DNA from: Plenodomus lindquistii
Taxonomy: Eukaryota; Ascomycota; Dothideomycetes; Pleosporales; Leptosphaeriaceae
Direction: 5' to 3'
Length of the DNA stretch: 64,000 nucleotides
NCBI GenBank assembly: GCA_025504975.1
Contig: JANUWI010000010.1
Coordinates: forward strand, 682,001 to 746,000
How positions within the stretch are numbered: the stretch's first letter is position 1; every line of letters begins with the position of its first letter. Of this stretch, positions 12,424 to 24,422 are shown one piece after another. The notes below the pieces were generated by a model, which saw only the letters and a program-made list of their open reading frames with translations, made no database searches and had not been told where the DNA came from. The position numbers and the translations under genes are program-made.

Positions 12424-13501
12424 GTTGGCGAAGGGAACATGAGGAAGGAAGTGCTGGGATGGCGTTTTTGCAATGCCACGGTTTGTGGGGATATGATACC
12501 AATTGAGACGGCGTTGGGCATGATATTAAGCTACATGCGGATACATCACATACCCTATGGGTGGCTTCGTCGTTGCAACCCCTTATTCATCCTCAATGCC
12601 AATATCCTACCTACTTACTATATACAAAGACACCATTCAACAACGCACATGATACGCAGTCAGTCTCATCGGTATATCAAACACCTGTGTGTGTCTTGGC
12701 AATAGCGGAGTTATCTTTCATTGTCTATGCAGCCAATTTTTTTCTCGAGTAGCACCCGCGGGTAGCGGTACGCTCCATTCGGGTTGGCAATCACGCAGGT
12801 AAAAAGAAAATGTGAGTGTGAGGCGAGGCGACGGTGCCATGTGCATGGCGCGTTGGGGGATGGAGCGTTGTGTCTGGTACGAAGTGACATGGCGCAGTTA
12901 TCAAAGTGCAGGGCAAAAGGGGAAGGCTAGTCGCGGGTGCTACGGTGAGAGATAGAGTTCAAAGTAGCGTGCGAATGGTTTGCTGGATAGTTATCACGAT
13001 TGGGTGGTGATGTTGTTGGTGTATTGGCAGCTGTTATACGGGTTTGCGTGCACGGGTGGAGTGGTGGTGATGCAGGTGGGATGAAGGCTATAAGAAATAC
13101 GACAACTAGACTGGACATGTGCACCGCTCGGTCCATGAGCTCGGTTGATCATCTGCTTGAGGGTACCTGTACGAGCTCGATTGTAAAGTTAGGACCTTGT
13201 GCATCGTGTTGACGGCAGAAGAGAACGTGCAATGTCACATTGGTCAATCGCCACCAATAAAGGTGGGATTATTGGTTTTTTGGTTTGTGGAAGTCCCGTA
13301 CAACACAAACTATACCATTTATTTGGTACATTGGAAAAGTTCTGCCTAGTAACACATCAGCGAGTACGTCATTTTCATCTTCGAAGGTTATAAAATGGAA
13401 AGCTATCTGTGTACGCATCCTCCACCATCCCGTCCATCTCCACTACAACATTCTCACTCCTCTCAGCAACCAAAACGACCCCCACACCAACGCACACCAC
13501 C
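12424..13501. other. Intergenic, about 1.1 kb
   Basis: 3' flank of smc5 (G-rich until about 12450) followed by AT-rich DNA. Near 13250-13285 there are two CCAAT cores in opposite orientation (ACCAAT and ATTGG), compatible with CCAAT-binding factor sites of the next gene. No coding evidence. Confidence 0.4.
13389..13395 (+). promoter_or_regulatory. TATA-box candidate
   Basis: TATAAAA about 107 nt upstream of the ATG at 13502, a normal distance in filamentous fungi. Short match, so only suggestive. Confidence 0.35.
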
Positions 13502-14275
13502 ATGACCAGAATCCCTTTGGAACGATGGACATCCATCTTCACGCATTATCTCGCAATCAAGCTTCAACTCGGCTCCACGACCTCCCCCTCCCTCTCCCCA
13601 ACCAACACCACGCAATCCTACCTCATCCCCAACCTAGCCATGCACATGATATCCGAGAAGCCCGGGTGGCCAGGGAACCCAGACTGGAACCCAGCCGATA
13701 TATTCAACACCACCATCAAATTCGATGTTTCAATGCCAAGTCTCCTGACCGAGGGTGAGAGTCGAAACGTCTCATGCGCAGGATCATGGATTCACGATGT
13801 CCTCCCCGACCAGCCGATTAGCTGTGCCGGTGGAGGCGGGAAAGAAGGCGAGGAAGTCGTGTTCAAAATGCGTCCGTACTACGCGCCTGGAAGTGAAGGG
13901 AGAAAGAGGCGGAACGACATGAGTTTTGAACTGAGTGTTGGGAGGCAGATTGTTGGAGAGACGGGGAATGTGATGTAAGTCTCTAGCTTTTTGGATTTTC
14001 AATACATATCACGACTTGTTCATTCAGCTCTGCATGCCGAGAATAGCTGGAGAGGGATCGAGCTGATATATTTGTGTGGTTATTACAGGACGTTCATGGG
14101 CTCGCAGAATATCACGGCGAATGATTACTCGGTGCCGACGGGCTTCTTGATGTGTGTAGGTGGCGCACCGGGGACTGGTCTGACATGCGATATCAAGGGT
14201 CATTTCAAAGATCTCATCATCGAGGCTGAGGGTTATTTCCTTCTCGATGATTCTGGTCAGAGTTCCCACATCTGA
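13502..14275 (+). CDS. Hypothetical small protein with paired cysteines
   Basis: Not recognised. Two exons, 13502-13974 and 14089-14275, joined across a 114-nt intron (donor GTAAGT, acceptor ACAG) that puts both halves in frame, 219 residues. The start is the first ATG after a CACC context; an upstream in-frame ATG at 13409 would add a Ser/Thr-rich leader. Four Cys lie in two close pairs (SCAGSWIHDV..ISCAGG and FLMCVGG..LTCDIKG), and NxT/S sites are present, which hints at a secreted protein, yet no convincing signal peptide is seen. A missed first exon is possible. Codon use turns from C-ending to G-ending after about 13830. Lies between smc5 and another unrecognised gene on the same strand. 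Confidence 0.5.
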
Positions 14276-14951
14276 TACTCCGCCTTCCACGCAAGACGGT
14301 GATAGTCGAACAAAAAGAATGCAGAGGTCTTGGAGAGCCTGAGACACGTACAAGGATATCCTGGCAGTTTCGAGGGGAACTTGATGGGTGTGGGGAATAG
14401 GGCGCGATAGACCGTTGCTTTTTCTTGCGGATTGGCTTGTTACACGGCGTTGAGTCGTGCGCGAGGGTGGCGTTGTGGATCCCGCTTCGTGCTGGTGGGG
14501 GGAGTTTGACTTTGACCTTGAGTTACAATAACAACATCATAACAAACTCAACGGTCTCTACTTCCTGACCAGTGAATTGCGATATGCCGTAGACAGCCTT
14601 GTTGGTAAACTGCACGTTGACGCGTCTATGCTGCAAGACAGCGTGGTGGCCATGTACTAATGACCTCTATGATACCATAGGTGCTGGTAGCTTTGAGGTG
14701 CCAGGTCATCGCTAAAACAACACTCACTGTACGACTTCGGCGCCACTAAAGTCCGCCCTGTCGACGCTCGAGACAACGAAGGCGCGCGAGGGGTCACTGC
14801 AGGTACCACTGCTTGTATGCATAACAAGACTGTTATGGTGTGTTTTATCTTGCGAGCAGGATGAAAGGGGTGAGTAGGTTGACTTCCCCTCCTCTCCACT
14901 GTATCGCTCTTTAACACTCTTTCGATTTTTGGGTTCACACTGTCTGTTATC
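14276..14951. other. Intergenic
   Basis: 676 nt, 3' UTR of the upstream gene and promoter of the next. Open frames on the minus strand (14657-15209) overlap the following gene and show no family resemblance. Confidence 0.4.
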
Positions 14952-15744
14952 ATGAAGCTGTCTTTGATGTTCGGTGCTGCGATGCTGTTCTCGAGTGATG
15001 TTTGGGCCGTGTATGGTATTGGCGTTGGGCTTGTAGAGAGAAATGATGGCTTGGGTGGTGATTGTGTGGTACGTTGACGATCCTCCTGTATACGCAAGAC
15101 TCTCTGCTGACAAGCGGGAACAGAGCTGCTCAATCGTTGCGAAGGCTGTTGCCAGTGCTCCCTCAAGCGAGACTTCGCCGTTTGGAACACCGTCGCCAGC
15201 GATACCCAACTATGGTGTCGATGCTACAATGGTCATAACATCGCCATCCTCCTCAACATCCTCAATGCCGTCATCATCGTCATCGGAAGATGCTACTTAT
15301 ACGAGCTTCGCGATTCCTCCCGGCTCTCCCCAAAACTCTACATCCTTCGCCAACCTCAGCGTTCCTGTCAGAGCAGGCATCATCTCAGGCTTCACCATCC
15401 TTATCATTAGCGTCTTCCTCATGCTACTTGAATTCGGCTACCTGCGTCGCAGACGCCGCGAACGTGCTCTACGTCGCGCTGTCAAAGAAGTCGAGCGAGA
15501 TGCAGGCGTAGAATTGAAAACCATGGTAGAGAGTCGGAGCGAGAGCAAAGAAAACATGGTGCTCGAGAGCCGAGTGGAGATACTGGTCGTCACCGAGGAC
15601 GGTCATAGCGATGGGGGGTGGGGCGGGAGTATGAGTGATGATGGGCATGGAGATGGCTGGGAGGCAGACATGGAGGATGAGGAGAGGGGGAGGGGTGGTA
15701 GTGGTGGTAGGAATGGCATGAGTTTGCCGCGACGGGAGTATTGA
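14952..15744 (+). CDS. Predicted type I single-pass membrane protein
   Basis: Not a recognised family. Two exons, 14952-15068 and 15124-15744, joined by a 55-nt intron (donor GTACGT, branch CTGAC, acceptor CAG), 245 residues. The start at 14952 gives a signal peptide (MKLSLMFGAAMLFSSDVWA) that a start inside exon 2 would miss. A short Ser/Thr/Pro-rich outer region follows, then one transmembrane helix (IISGFTILIISVFLMLLEF), a strongly basic stop-transfer segment (LRRRRRERALRRA) and a ~90-residue acidic, Gly-rich cytoplasmic tail. The architecture recalls fungal cell-wall stress sensors (Mid2/Wsc type) but no WSC domain is present, so this is only a comparison. The tail is encoded by strikingly G-rich DNA (15590-15745). 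Confidence 0.6.
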
Positions 15745-16560
15745 TGGATGACGAGTTGTTGTGATATGGTGTTACGATCGGTAATACCATTGTTGTTACC
15801 ATATGTACCTTACAAAAGTTTGCGTTGACGCCCGCAGAGTTGAAAGACGGTACGGTTGTTGTGGTTTCGATCAAGTTCTCGATTTTGATGCTGTTATCGG
15901 TATGTTGCAGGCCGCACGAGACGAACGTGTCGGATCTGGGATGGTGGCTAGACGTGATAAGGGGAAACATCTGGACGGCCTCCTCCGTTCTTTTGCGCAG
16001 TTGTTCCGAGAACTACATGATTACTGGCCAATACGGTGCGTTCCGCATGCGATGACTGCTAGTGTGAGCCGATGTGGGGAAATCCGGGGGCCTCACGCAC
16101 TCCACATGTACATCTCACGAAATACAGAAAGTCCCCAGATATTTTCTGCAATATTTCGTATCGCTTCCTCCCTCGATTACGTGGAGCATGATCTATCTGT
16201 TTGGAGATCTCCAATATTCACTAACATGTTTCGCTCTTTGCGCACTTCTGTGACGTCATCGTTAACAACTTCATCTTCCCATCCTCGCTTCGTTGCAACA
16301 GTTGCCAAGTAGTTGATCAGAAAGTAGTGATCGCGATTGACGTGTCGTCCTTTCAGTATCATGCACTTGTTGGGCCATGACCGAAACGTCAAAGTCTGAC
16401 TAAACTCCACATTCCGTACGCTACGGCCGCTACTGGCTCACGCGGAGCTCACGCGGAGCCTCAGTCTAGTCGAGCGGGGAAAGAACAACAATAAAAAACG
16501 TGAACATCAAGGCTCATCATGTTCTATCAACATTGGGTGATCGAAACTCAGTGATCCCTC
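15745..16560. other. Intergenic / P450 promoter
   Basis: 816 nt. The open frames at 15803-16312 are not supported by homology or splice logic. Contains the tandem 11-mer at 16436-16457. Confidence 0.4.
16436..16457. repeat. Tandem 11-mer GCTCACGCGGA x2
   Basis: Two exact adjacent copies about 105 nt upstream of the P450 start codon. Could be a duplicated factor site or chance. Confidence 0.5.
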
Positions 16561-18200
16561 ATGATGGTGCTCTCAAAGCTGCTCCCTGCGATTGGTCTAG
16601 CAATCATCGCTTATGCCATCAAGGTGCGCCTTTGTATGTGTTCGGTCATGTACTAGACTGACATCAAAACACTCAGATCTTTTGGACCGGTCATCAATCT
16701 CCCTTGTCGAAACTTCCAGGACCGTGGTACTCGAGGTATACGAATATCGTACTACGCTTCTACACTTTGTCTGGTCGCCGGATCTTCTACGTCGATGAAC
16801 TCCATCAACGATACGGTAGTGTGGTACGAATATGTCCGACGGAAGTAGCCGTCGCAGATGTCACCGCGGTGGCCCAAATACACAAGATCGGGGGCGGGTT
16901 CCTCAAGTCTCCGTTCTATAAGAAACTCACACCAAATCACGAGCCTGGTATCTTTGCCATGTTAGATCCACATGATCACGCCGCTCGACGCAAGCTTTTT
17001 GCTCGCGCGTTTAGCAACTCCAATCTTCGGACCAACTGGGAAGTTGACGTCAGGCGTAAAGCAGAGCTGGCCGTTCAGCGGATCAAGCAAGATGCCTTGG
17101 AAGCACCGAATGGTGCCGACGTGTTGAAGTGGTGGACACTTATGGCAACGGACGTGATCGCTCATCTAAGTTTTGGGGAGAGCTTCAATATGCTGGAGCT
17201 AGGAAAGGTACGTCAATCCTCTAAAACTCATTCCTAGGTGAGCTTTGAAGCTGATACAGATACCTTGCAGCAAACATCATACATTGACGCATTGCAAGCA
17301 ACGCTACTAGGCGGTATTATTCGCTCGGAGTTACCACTGGTCCACGCTCTTCTTCAGTATGCGCCAATTGAGAAAGTTCGGCAGATTGCGACCGCCGACG
17401 TGGTAGTCTTCGAATACGGTGCTCTCGCTATTCGTAACATGCGTAGCGGTGGTGCAAACATGCAGAATCTCTTTGGTCAGATGTTGGCGGCCAGTGACAA
17501 TCAAGAGAAGACAACATTGAGAGACGAAGACGTGCGGCACGAAGCCGGTAACCTGATTATAGCAGGCTCCGACACCACGGCGGTTACTCTGACTTATCTG
17601 GTCTGGGCTGTGTTAAAGCATCCTGATCTACAGCGCCAGCTCGAAGAGGAAATTGCCGGTCTCAGCGAAGAATTGAATGCCGGTGAGCTAGAAGCTGCTC
17701 CACTTCTGAGCAGCGTGATTGAAGAGACCCTGAGGCTCTACGGAGCTGCGCCCGGAGCGTTGCCACGCATTGTACCGAGTCAGGGCCTGACAATCAACGG
17801 CTACCATATCCCAGGCGGTGTGGAGGTCAGCACGCAGTCGTACACTAATCACCGGGATCCCCAGATCTTCCCCGAACCACACAGGTGCGTCCAGCTCTTC
17901 AATTACAGATCATCGTACTGCAGTAGATTGACATGGTCTAGATTCGATGGCTTCCGATTCATGAACAAGGGCAATATGTCCACGCAGCAAAAGGCCGCTT
18001 ACATGCCCTTCGGAGGAGGCTCACGCATTTGCATTGGTATACACCTTGCGTACATGGAGCTGCGACTTGCAACGGCTTTGTTCTTCAGACACTGTCGAGG
18101 CGCCAAACTTAGCGGCTCGATGCGGGATGAGATGATGGAGATGACGAACGCGTTCCTCATCGCTCCCAAAGGACATTGCTGTAACATCACTCTGCAGTAA
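16561..18200 (+). CDS. Cytochrome P450 monooxygenase (microsomal, E-class)
   Basis: Heme-thiolate monooxygenase; substrate unknown. Four exons: 16561-16623, 16677-17207, 17271-17884, 17942-18200 (introns 53, 63 and 57 nt), 488 residues. The tiny first exon encodes an N-terminal membrane anchor, followed by the proline hinge (LSKLPGPW). Family marks are all present: oxygen-activation helix AGSDTTAV, ExxR in EETLRLYGA, the PERF-like EPHRFDGFRF, and the heme loop FGGGSRICIG with its ligand Cys. No polyketide synthase, NRPS or terpene cyclase is adjacent, so this may be a stand-alone detoxification or catabolic P450. I cannot assign a CYP family. The third acceptor was chosen because it gives the expected GK-QTSYIDAL join. 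Confidence 0.9.
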
Positions 18201-18309
18201 CGGTGTATAGCTTCAGTAGTAGCCCGCAGTGTGAAGCTCATTTTTGCGTCAATTGCCGGCTGTGGCAAACAAATTTAAGAGATTACGTGATGTATGTCGG
18301 ACCTAGGAT

Positions 18310-18759
18310 GTGAGCTGTCGCGAGTCAGATTCACAAGTCGTTGTTCGAGGCGAGTGGTTGTCATGGCTGTTGTACCTATTCAAGTTAGCACTGTGCGGAG
18401 AGAGGTACCAACTGAGAATCTCCGCCACGGCAACTCCATCTTTCTCCACACTATGGAACGCCCAGTCCCAGGTTTTCTTCGCATCACCTGGTTCGCATCA
18501 TTTCACGCACGACTTCTACAAGGTATCCCCGCCCGGCTAACGTTATGTAGCAGAGCATCCGCCCTCCGATGATGATCTCGTTGACTTTTACCGCGCTTCG
18601 GCGCAATCGGTGGAACGGTCGTGCATGGACATCTATACTTCCACCATTGAGACATCTCTCCGCTCCCCAGCCGTTCGGAATGCCATCTCTGTTTTGACGT
18701 TAGTCGACTGCCCGCAATTCAAGTGTGCCGAGATTTCGGTTCTTGGTATCACTTCATAA
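18310..18759 (+). pseudogene. Interrupted reading frame of unknown family
   Basis: One frame stays open for 150 codons from 18310 to the stop at 18757-18759 except for a single TAA at 18538-18540. Both halves have protein-like composition, and the second (from GCA at 18550) reads AEHPPSDDDLVDFYRASAQ and onward. It begins at GTG, not ATG. The only intron candidate over the stop (GTATCC...TAG) would be 28 nt and would shift the frame, so splicing does not rescue it. The simplest reading is a gene remnant with one nonsense change; a CAA or CGA to TAA/TGA type transition would fit RIP-like decay, but that is inference. It sits between the P450 and the beta-galactosidase and overlaps the latter's promoter. 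I do not recognise the family. Confidence 0.35.
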
Positions 18760-18827
18760 GTACCTACGATGTCCAGACAGATGGTTACAGCGCTCATTGG
18801 CTTTCGTCTTGTCAACTATCGAACACC

Positions 18828-21800
18828 ATGAAGACTCTCACAGGCCTCTCATGGCTTTCCCTGTTGTCAGCTCTGACTTCCGTCGGCGTCAATGCTCAGA
18901 ATGTCTCCACTCCTAGCCAATGGCCCCTTCACGACAACGGTCTGAACGAAGTCGTTCAATGGGATCATTACAGCTTCCACGTCAACGGAAAGAGGCTGTT
19001 CGTGTTCAGTGGTGAGATTCATTGTAAGTCACAAAGTCGATCAATCTCGACTTGTGTACTAATATCATCTAGACTGGAGAATACCCGTGCCTGAAGTGTG
19101 GGAGGATTTGCTGGAGAAGATCAAGGCGGCGGGCTTCACAGCATTTGCTTTCTACGGGAACTGGGCGTACCACAGTGCGAACAACGGCACTCTGGACTTT
19201 GAGACCGGAGCCCACGACTTCACGAAGCTCTTTGAGATCGCCAAACGTGTTGGCCTATATGTCATCACGCGTCCTGGCCCCTATGTCAACGCCGAGGCCA
19301 ATGCCGGGGGTTTCCCGCTTTGGCTTACCACTGGAGCGTACGGAAAGCTGAGAGATGACGATCCAAGGTATTTGAAGGCGTTGGACCCCTACTTCTCGAA
19401 GTTCTCCGAGCTCACAGTCCCACATCTCGTGACCAAGGGTGGAAACGGTCTTGTCTACCAGATTGAGAACGAGTACGGCGAGCAGTGGAAAGACACTGTC
19501 AACAAAATCCCAAATGATCCTGCTGGACGCTACATGGCTGCGCTAGAAGACTCTGCACGAGCAAACGGAATTGATGTACCTTTGATCCACAACGACCCGA
19601 ACATGAACACCAAGAGTTGGTCCAAAGATTTCGGTCCCGGTGCTCTCGGCAATGTCGATATCGCTGGCTTGGACAGCTACCCGTCCTGCTGGTCTTGCAA
19701 TCTCGATGAGTGCACAGGTACCAACGGAGAGTATGTTGCGTACAACGTCATCGACTACTACGACCACTTCGTTGAAGTTGCTCCCACCCAGCCATCATTC
19801 TTCCCTGAATTCCAGGGTGGGTCGTACAACCCATGGGGCGGACCTCAGGGTGGGTGCCCAGGAGACATTGGTGCCGATTTCGCCAATCTGTTCTACCGCA
19901 ATCTCATCGCTCAACGTGTCACGGCCGTCTCGCTCTACATGATGTTCGGTGGAACCAACTGGGGTGCTCTCGCTGCTCCCGTTACCGCTACGAGCTACGA
20001 CTACAGCAGTCCCATCAGCGAGAACCGCAAGATTGACAGCAAGTACTACGAGACCAAGAACCTGGCTCTGTTCACTCGCGTTGCGGAGGATCTGACCGTC
20101 ACGAACCGCCTCGGCAACTCCACTTCTTACACCACCAACTCGGCCGTTGAAGCCAGCGAGCTACGCAACCCATTGACGAACGCTGGTTTCTATGTCACTA
20201 TTCACTCATACTCGCCATCTGCAACCAAGGAGTCTTTCAAACTACACGTCAGCACCTCCGTTGGCAATTTGACAATTCCTCAGCACGAGGGCTCAATCGT
20301 CCTAAACGGTCACCAGTCCAAGATTCTGGTCACCGACTTTTCCCTGGGCAAACAGACTCTTACTTACTCCACCGCTGAGGTCTTGACTTATGCTGTTCTT
20401 GACCACGGGCCTGTCGTTGTCCTCTCAACTGGCGTCGGAGAATCCGTTGAGTTCCACATCAAGGGAGCCTCCAAGGGCAAGCTTGTTAGCAAGGCTGCCG
20501 GCTCAAACGCAACTTTCCACCGCGAGGCTGGAGGTATCACCGCCAACATTCAGAGTGTGTCTGGCATGAGCGTTTACGAGTTCAACAACGGCGTTAAGGT
20601 CGTTGTTGCTGACAAGCCTACTGCGTACCTCTTCTGGGCACCTAACCTGTCCAATGATCCGTTCGCACCAGTCGACTCATCTGTGCTTGTCCAGGGACCT
20701 TACCTCGTTCGTAGCGCTGCACAGGAGGGTAAATACCTGAACTTGAAGGGTGACATTGCCAACAGCACTACCATCGAGGTCTTCGCTGGCAAGACCGTCA
20801 AGCAGCTCTCATGGAACGGCAAGAAGCTCAAGACCACTGGCACTTCATATGGAAGCTTGAAGGCCACAGTTGCGGCTTTCGATGGTACCGTCAATCTACC
20901 TGCTCTTGATAACTGGAAGGTCGCCGATGGATTGCCCGAGAAGCTACCAAGCTACGATGATAGCAGTGATGCCTGGGTCACAGCCGACCATCTCGACACG
21001 CCCAACCCCACTAAGCCAGATACCGTTCCTGTCCTTTATGTCGACGACTATGGCTTCCACAACAGCTTCCACCTCTTCCGCGGCCACTTTGAGGGTGCCG
21101 CTACCGGTGTCAAGCTTGCTGTTCAGGGAGGTCTTGCCTTTGGATGGAGTGCATGGCTCAACGGCGAACTTGTTGGATCCTTCTTGGGCAACACCACCGC
21201 AGCCGCTGGTAATATGACTCTCTCTTTCGCCAACGCTACTGTCTACGAAAACAGCACCAATGTTCTGCTCGTTGCCCAGGACAACACTGGTCACGATCTT
21301 CGCTCTGACGCTGTTAAGCCCCGTGGTATCCTCGGTGCCACCCTCGAGGGTGCTAACTTCACCACCTGGAAGATAGCCGGTGAGGCTGGTGGTGAGAACA
21401 CCCAGCTCGACCCGGTCCGCGGTCCGTTGGCCGAGGGCGGTCTCGTCGCCGAACGTCTTGGCTGGATCCTTCCCGGCTTTGACGACTCTGCATGGAACTC
21501 CAGCTCTCCTTCTGACGGTATCGCCGAGGCTGGTATCGCTTTCTACCGCACTACCATTCCTCTCGATGTCCCTGCCGAGCTTGATGCATCCTTCGCTTTC
21601 GTGTTCAACGCTGTTGGCTCCAAGGCTGTCCGTGTGCAGCTCTTCGTCAACGGATACCAGTATGCGCGTTTCAACCCGTACGTTGGCAACGAGATTAAGT
21701 TCCCCGTTCCTCCGGGTGTGCTCAACTACTCTGGTGACAATGTCATTGGTGTTAGCGTCTGGGCTCAGACTGATGAGGGCGCGAAGGTCGAAGTCGAGCT

Positions 21801-21897
21801 TGTGCAAGAGTATGCTATTGAGAGCAGCTGGAGCTCCAGATTTGAGTCTGAATACCTCAGGCCTGGGTGGACCAAGGAGAGGCTTTCTTACGCATAA
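18828..21897 (+). CDS. lacA: Secreted beta-galactosidase, GH35
   Basis: Hydrolyses terminal beta-D-galactosyl residues of lactose and plant galactans outside the cell. Two exons, 18828-19023 and 19073-21897 (49-nt intron), 1006 residues, the normal length of fungal GH35 enzymes. The N-terminus is a signal peptide (MKTLTGLSWLSLLSALTSVG...NAQ). The TIM-barrel follows, with FSGEIHYWR, RPGPYVNAE, QIENEYGE holding the likely acid/base (Glu199 by my count) and FFPEFQGGSYNPWGG holding the likely nucleophile (about Glu311). Several beta-sandwich domains follow, including two jelly-roll galactose-binding-like domains near the C-terminus. Many NxS/T sites suggest N-glycosylation. Codon use is strongly C-ended, as in highly expressed genes, which also creates a long antisense frame. 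Confidence 0.93.
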
Positions 21898-22570
21898 GCA
21901 ATTGTATATCTAAAATGATACTTGAGTAGTAATCGTAGGAATTAATTGTACACCCTCACAACATATGTGAAATCTCCCACTCCGGTGATGACTACTCGTG
22001 CAACTTTCACTATTCGTTTAATTATGTCAAGCAACGGAAGACATCCCTTACAGATACTCGGCAGCACGTATGTGCAGAGAAAGATACACTATCCTGTCGC
22101 AAGCCTCGTATGAGGATTCATCGCTACTGAGCCGAATAGAATACGCTCCATCCCATGATAGATGAGTCAAAAGTTCAAAGATAGCCAAAGCGTAGCATCA
22201 ATCAGCTCTGCTTCATGTATGATCACCACGCGCTGCGCAGCTATCAAAGAGCCACGTTTCAACTACAAAGATGTATCGCCACATTCGAGCCGCTAATTCA
22301 GGTAAAATCCGAAGCAGTAGATACCGGACGAGATATTCTTCTGACGCGCTCTGATCCAGATCAGTGAAGATCCAGCTGCCTTCCGAACATGCCATACATA
22401 ATGCCGGCGAAATGTCCTGGGCGAGCGCGTTGTTGTCGAGAAACAGCTCCACACGCAATTCGCAGATTTTGACCGCGCAGGAGCCACTAGCCGGCTTAGT
22501 CACACAACGCGCTAAGAGTTGCGCTACCAAATTCTTCCGGCGACTTTCTTTCGCGTACGCTCCATCCACC
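21898..22570. other. Intergenic
   Basis: 673 nt, AT-rich at first; 3' UTR of the galactosidase and promoter of the next gene. Nothing else seen. Confidence 0.5.
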
Positions 22571-24351
22571 ATGGACACTCTTGACAACACTGAGTGGGAT
22601 GTGCTTATTGTTGGCACGGGGTTACAGCAGAGTCTCCTAGCTTTGTAAGTTCAACAGCAACGAGGTGGAACAGAGGACGTGGATCTGACTGACGCAGTGC
22701 TTGAAGAGCCCTGTCGCGCTCGGATAAGAAAATCTTACACGTCGATGAAAATGAGTACTATGGTGGCGCTGAAGCTGCATTCAGCTTGCAGGAAGCTGAG
22801 GAGTGGAGCCAGCGGATGAGCGAAGCCTCGCATGCTTCGTTCTCCAACGTCACCATCACCAAACCTGAGGCAGCTACCCAGGATGCTTCGGCTGCTCGGC
22901 TATCGTCCTCAAGAGCGTACAGCTTGGCTTTGAGTCCGCAGATCATCTATGCTCGGTCCTCGCTACTTGGCAATCTTGTCTCGTCAAGGGTCTACCGTCA
23001 GCTCGAATTCCTCGCTGTAGGCAGCTGGTGGGTGTACTCCGGTGACAGCAACATCGAAAGCTCTCTGGCTTCGTCACATGCTTCATCAGAAGGTCGATTG
23101 CTCAAGGTTCCGAATGGACGAGAGGACGTCTTTCAAGACCATGGTCTCGACTTCAAAGCCAAGCGTGCTTTGATGAAGTTCCTACGCTTCATCGGCGAGT
23201 ATGAAGAGCAGACGGATGTCTGGGAAGAGCATCGCCAGCAGCCGTTCCCTGCATTCTTGTCACAGCAATTCAAGGTCCCCGCTAGCCTGCTAGGGCCACT
23301 GATGGCGCTCGCTCTGTCGCCAGCTACCTCGACCGCAACGACTACCGAATACGCGCTTCCTCGGATCGCACGTCATCTTCGATCGATTGGTGTATTTGGG
23401 GCTGGCTTCGGTGCCGTCATACCGAAATGGGGAGGCCTGGCTGAAATAAGTCAAGTCTCCTGTCGAGCTTGTGCTGTGGGTGGCGGTGTATATGTCCTCG
23501 GAACAGGCCTAGCACCCGCCAGCGATGGCGCACCCCAGACAACAGCGGCGGGCACGAAGCTTCACCTGAAAAACGGTGAAGCTGTGACCGCGAAGTGGAT
23601 TGTCGGTGGACGCACCGCGACCGCTGAGGAGAGAACATGCGCAAAGTTCATCGCAATCGTCTCGTCGCCATTGACACCACTGTTTCCACCCATCGGGGAA
23701 GACGCGCCTGCGCCAGCTTCGGCGGTCGTCGTTTTTCCATCTGGATCATTGTCACTGGATGGTCAAGTTGAAGAGCTCCCACCCGTTCATATCCTCGTTG
23801 ATTCGAGTGATACCAGCGAATGCCCTGTTGGTCAGAGTAAGTCTATATCCTTCCACTTCCCCAACACACACCTTGCTGTTATGATGAACAAACCTTACGA
23901 ATACTTATCTACATTGTCTGAATCTTATTGAAGACAAAACTCTGACAACCTGATAAATGGCACCCCAACCTCACTTTGAACTCGTCGACGATTATGTTGT
24001 TTCATGTTGCTGACTTTACAATCAGGTGTGCTATACGCTTCGACATTGCTAAGTGGCACGGCGGGTTCTGAGCTGCTGAAGAAGGCAGTTGATGCGCTGC
24101 TTTCTTCAGTAGATTTATCGCCTGCGCCTACAGTGCTTTGGTCCGTCAAGTACGAACAGCGGCCTTCGTCTGGATCGGAGCCACTACCATCTGGTGACCG
24201 GGTCCTGAGCTTTCCGCCGCCATCTCTAGACTTGGCATTCGATGACTCGGTGCTGGATAATGTGAAGGATGTGTGGCAGAAAGTTCTGGGTGATGACGCT
24301 GGAGAGTTTCTCCTATTCCAGGATCGAGAAGCATATGACGATGACGAATGA
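22571..24351 (+). CDS. mrs6: Rab escort protein (Mrs6/REP, GDI family)
   Basis: Presents newly made Rab GTPases to geranylgeranyl transferase II and delivers prenylated Rabs to membranes. Three exons: 22571-22644, 22707-23836, 24026-24351, giving 509 residues. The N-terminal dinucleotide-fold motif DVLIVGTGLQQSLLAL continues after the first intron to ALSRSDKKILHVDENEYYGG, matching the GDI/REP consensus with no gap. The Rab-binding platform (SPQIIYARSSLLGNLVSS) and the domain II helices follow. The Ser/Ala-rich insert after YYGG and the divergent C-terminus fit REP better than GDI. The first acceptor is AAG at 22704-22706, because the CAG upstream would lead into a TGA. The second intron (189 nt) is long for this locus. 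The acidic C-terminus ends YDDDE. Confidence 0.85.
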
Positions 24352-24422
24352 TGACACTACATGACGATTCAATGAACTTTACATATATTATAACAAACTT
24401 CGTTCCCGTTCTGGCTCTGAGA

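Noticed and set aside
15803..16312. 169-codon plus-strand frame upstream of the P450
   Set aside because: No splice partners, odd composition and no resemblance; likely chance.
20944..21807. 287-codon open frame on the minus strand inside the beta-galactosidase gene
   Set aside because: Exactly antisense to a conserved GH35 coding region with strongly C-ended codons; such codon use clears stops from the opposite strand. No family resemblance.
16561..21897. P450, interrupted frame and beta-galactosidase as a biosynthetic cluster
   Set aside because: No backbone enzyme, transporter or regulator alongside; adjacency alone is not enough.
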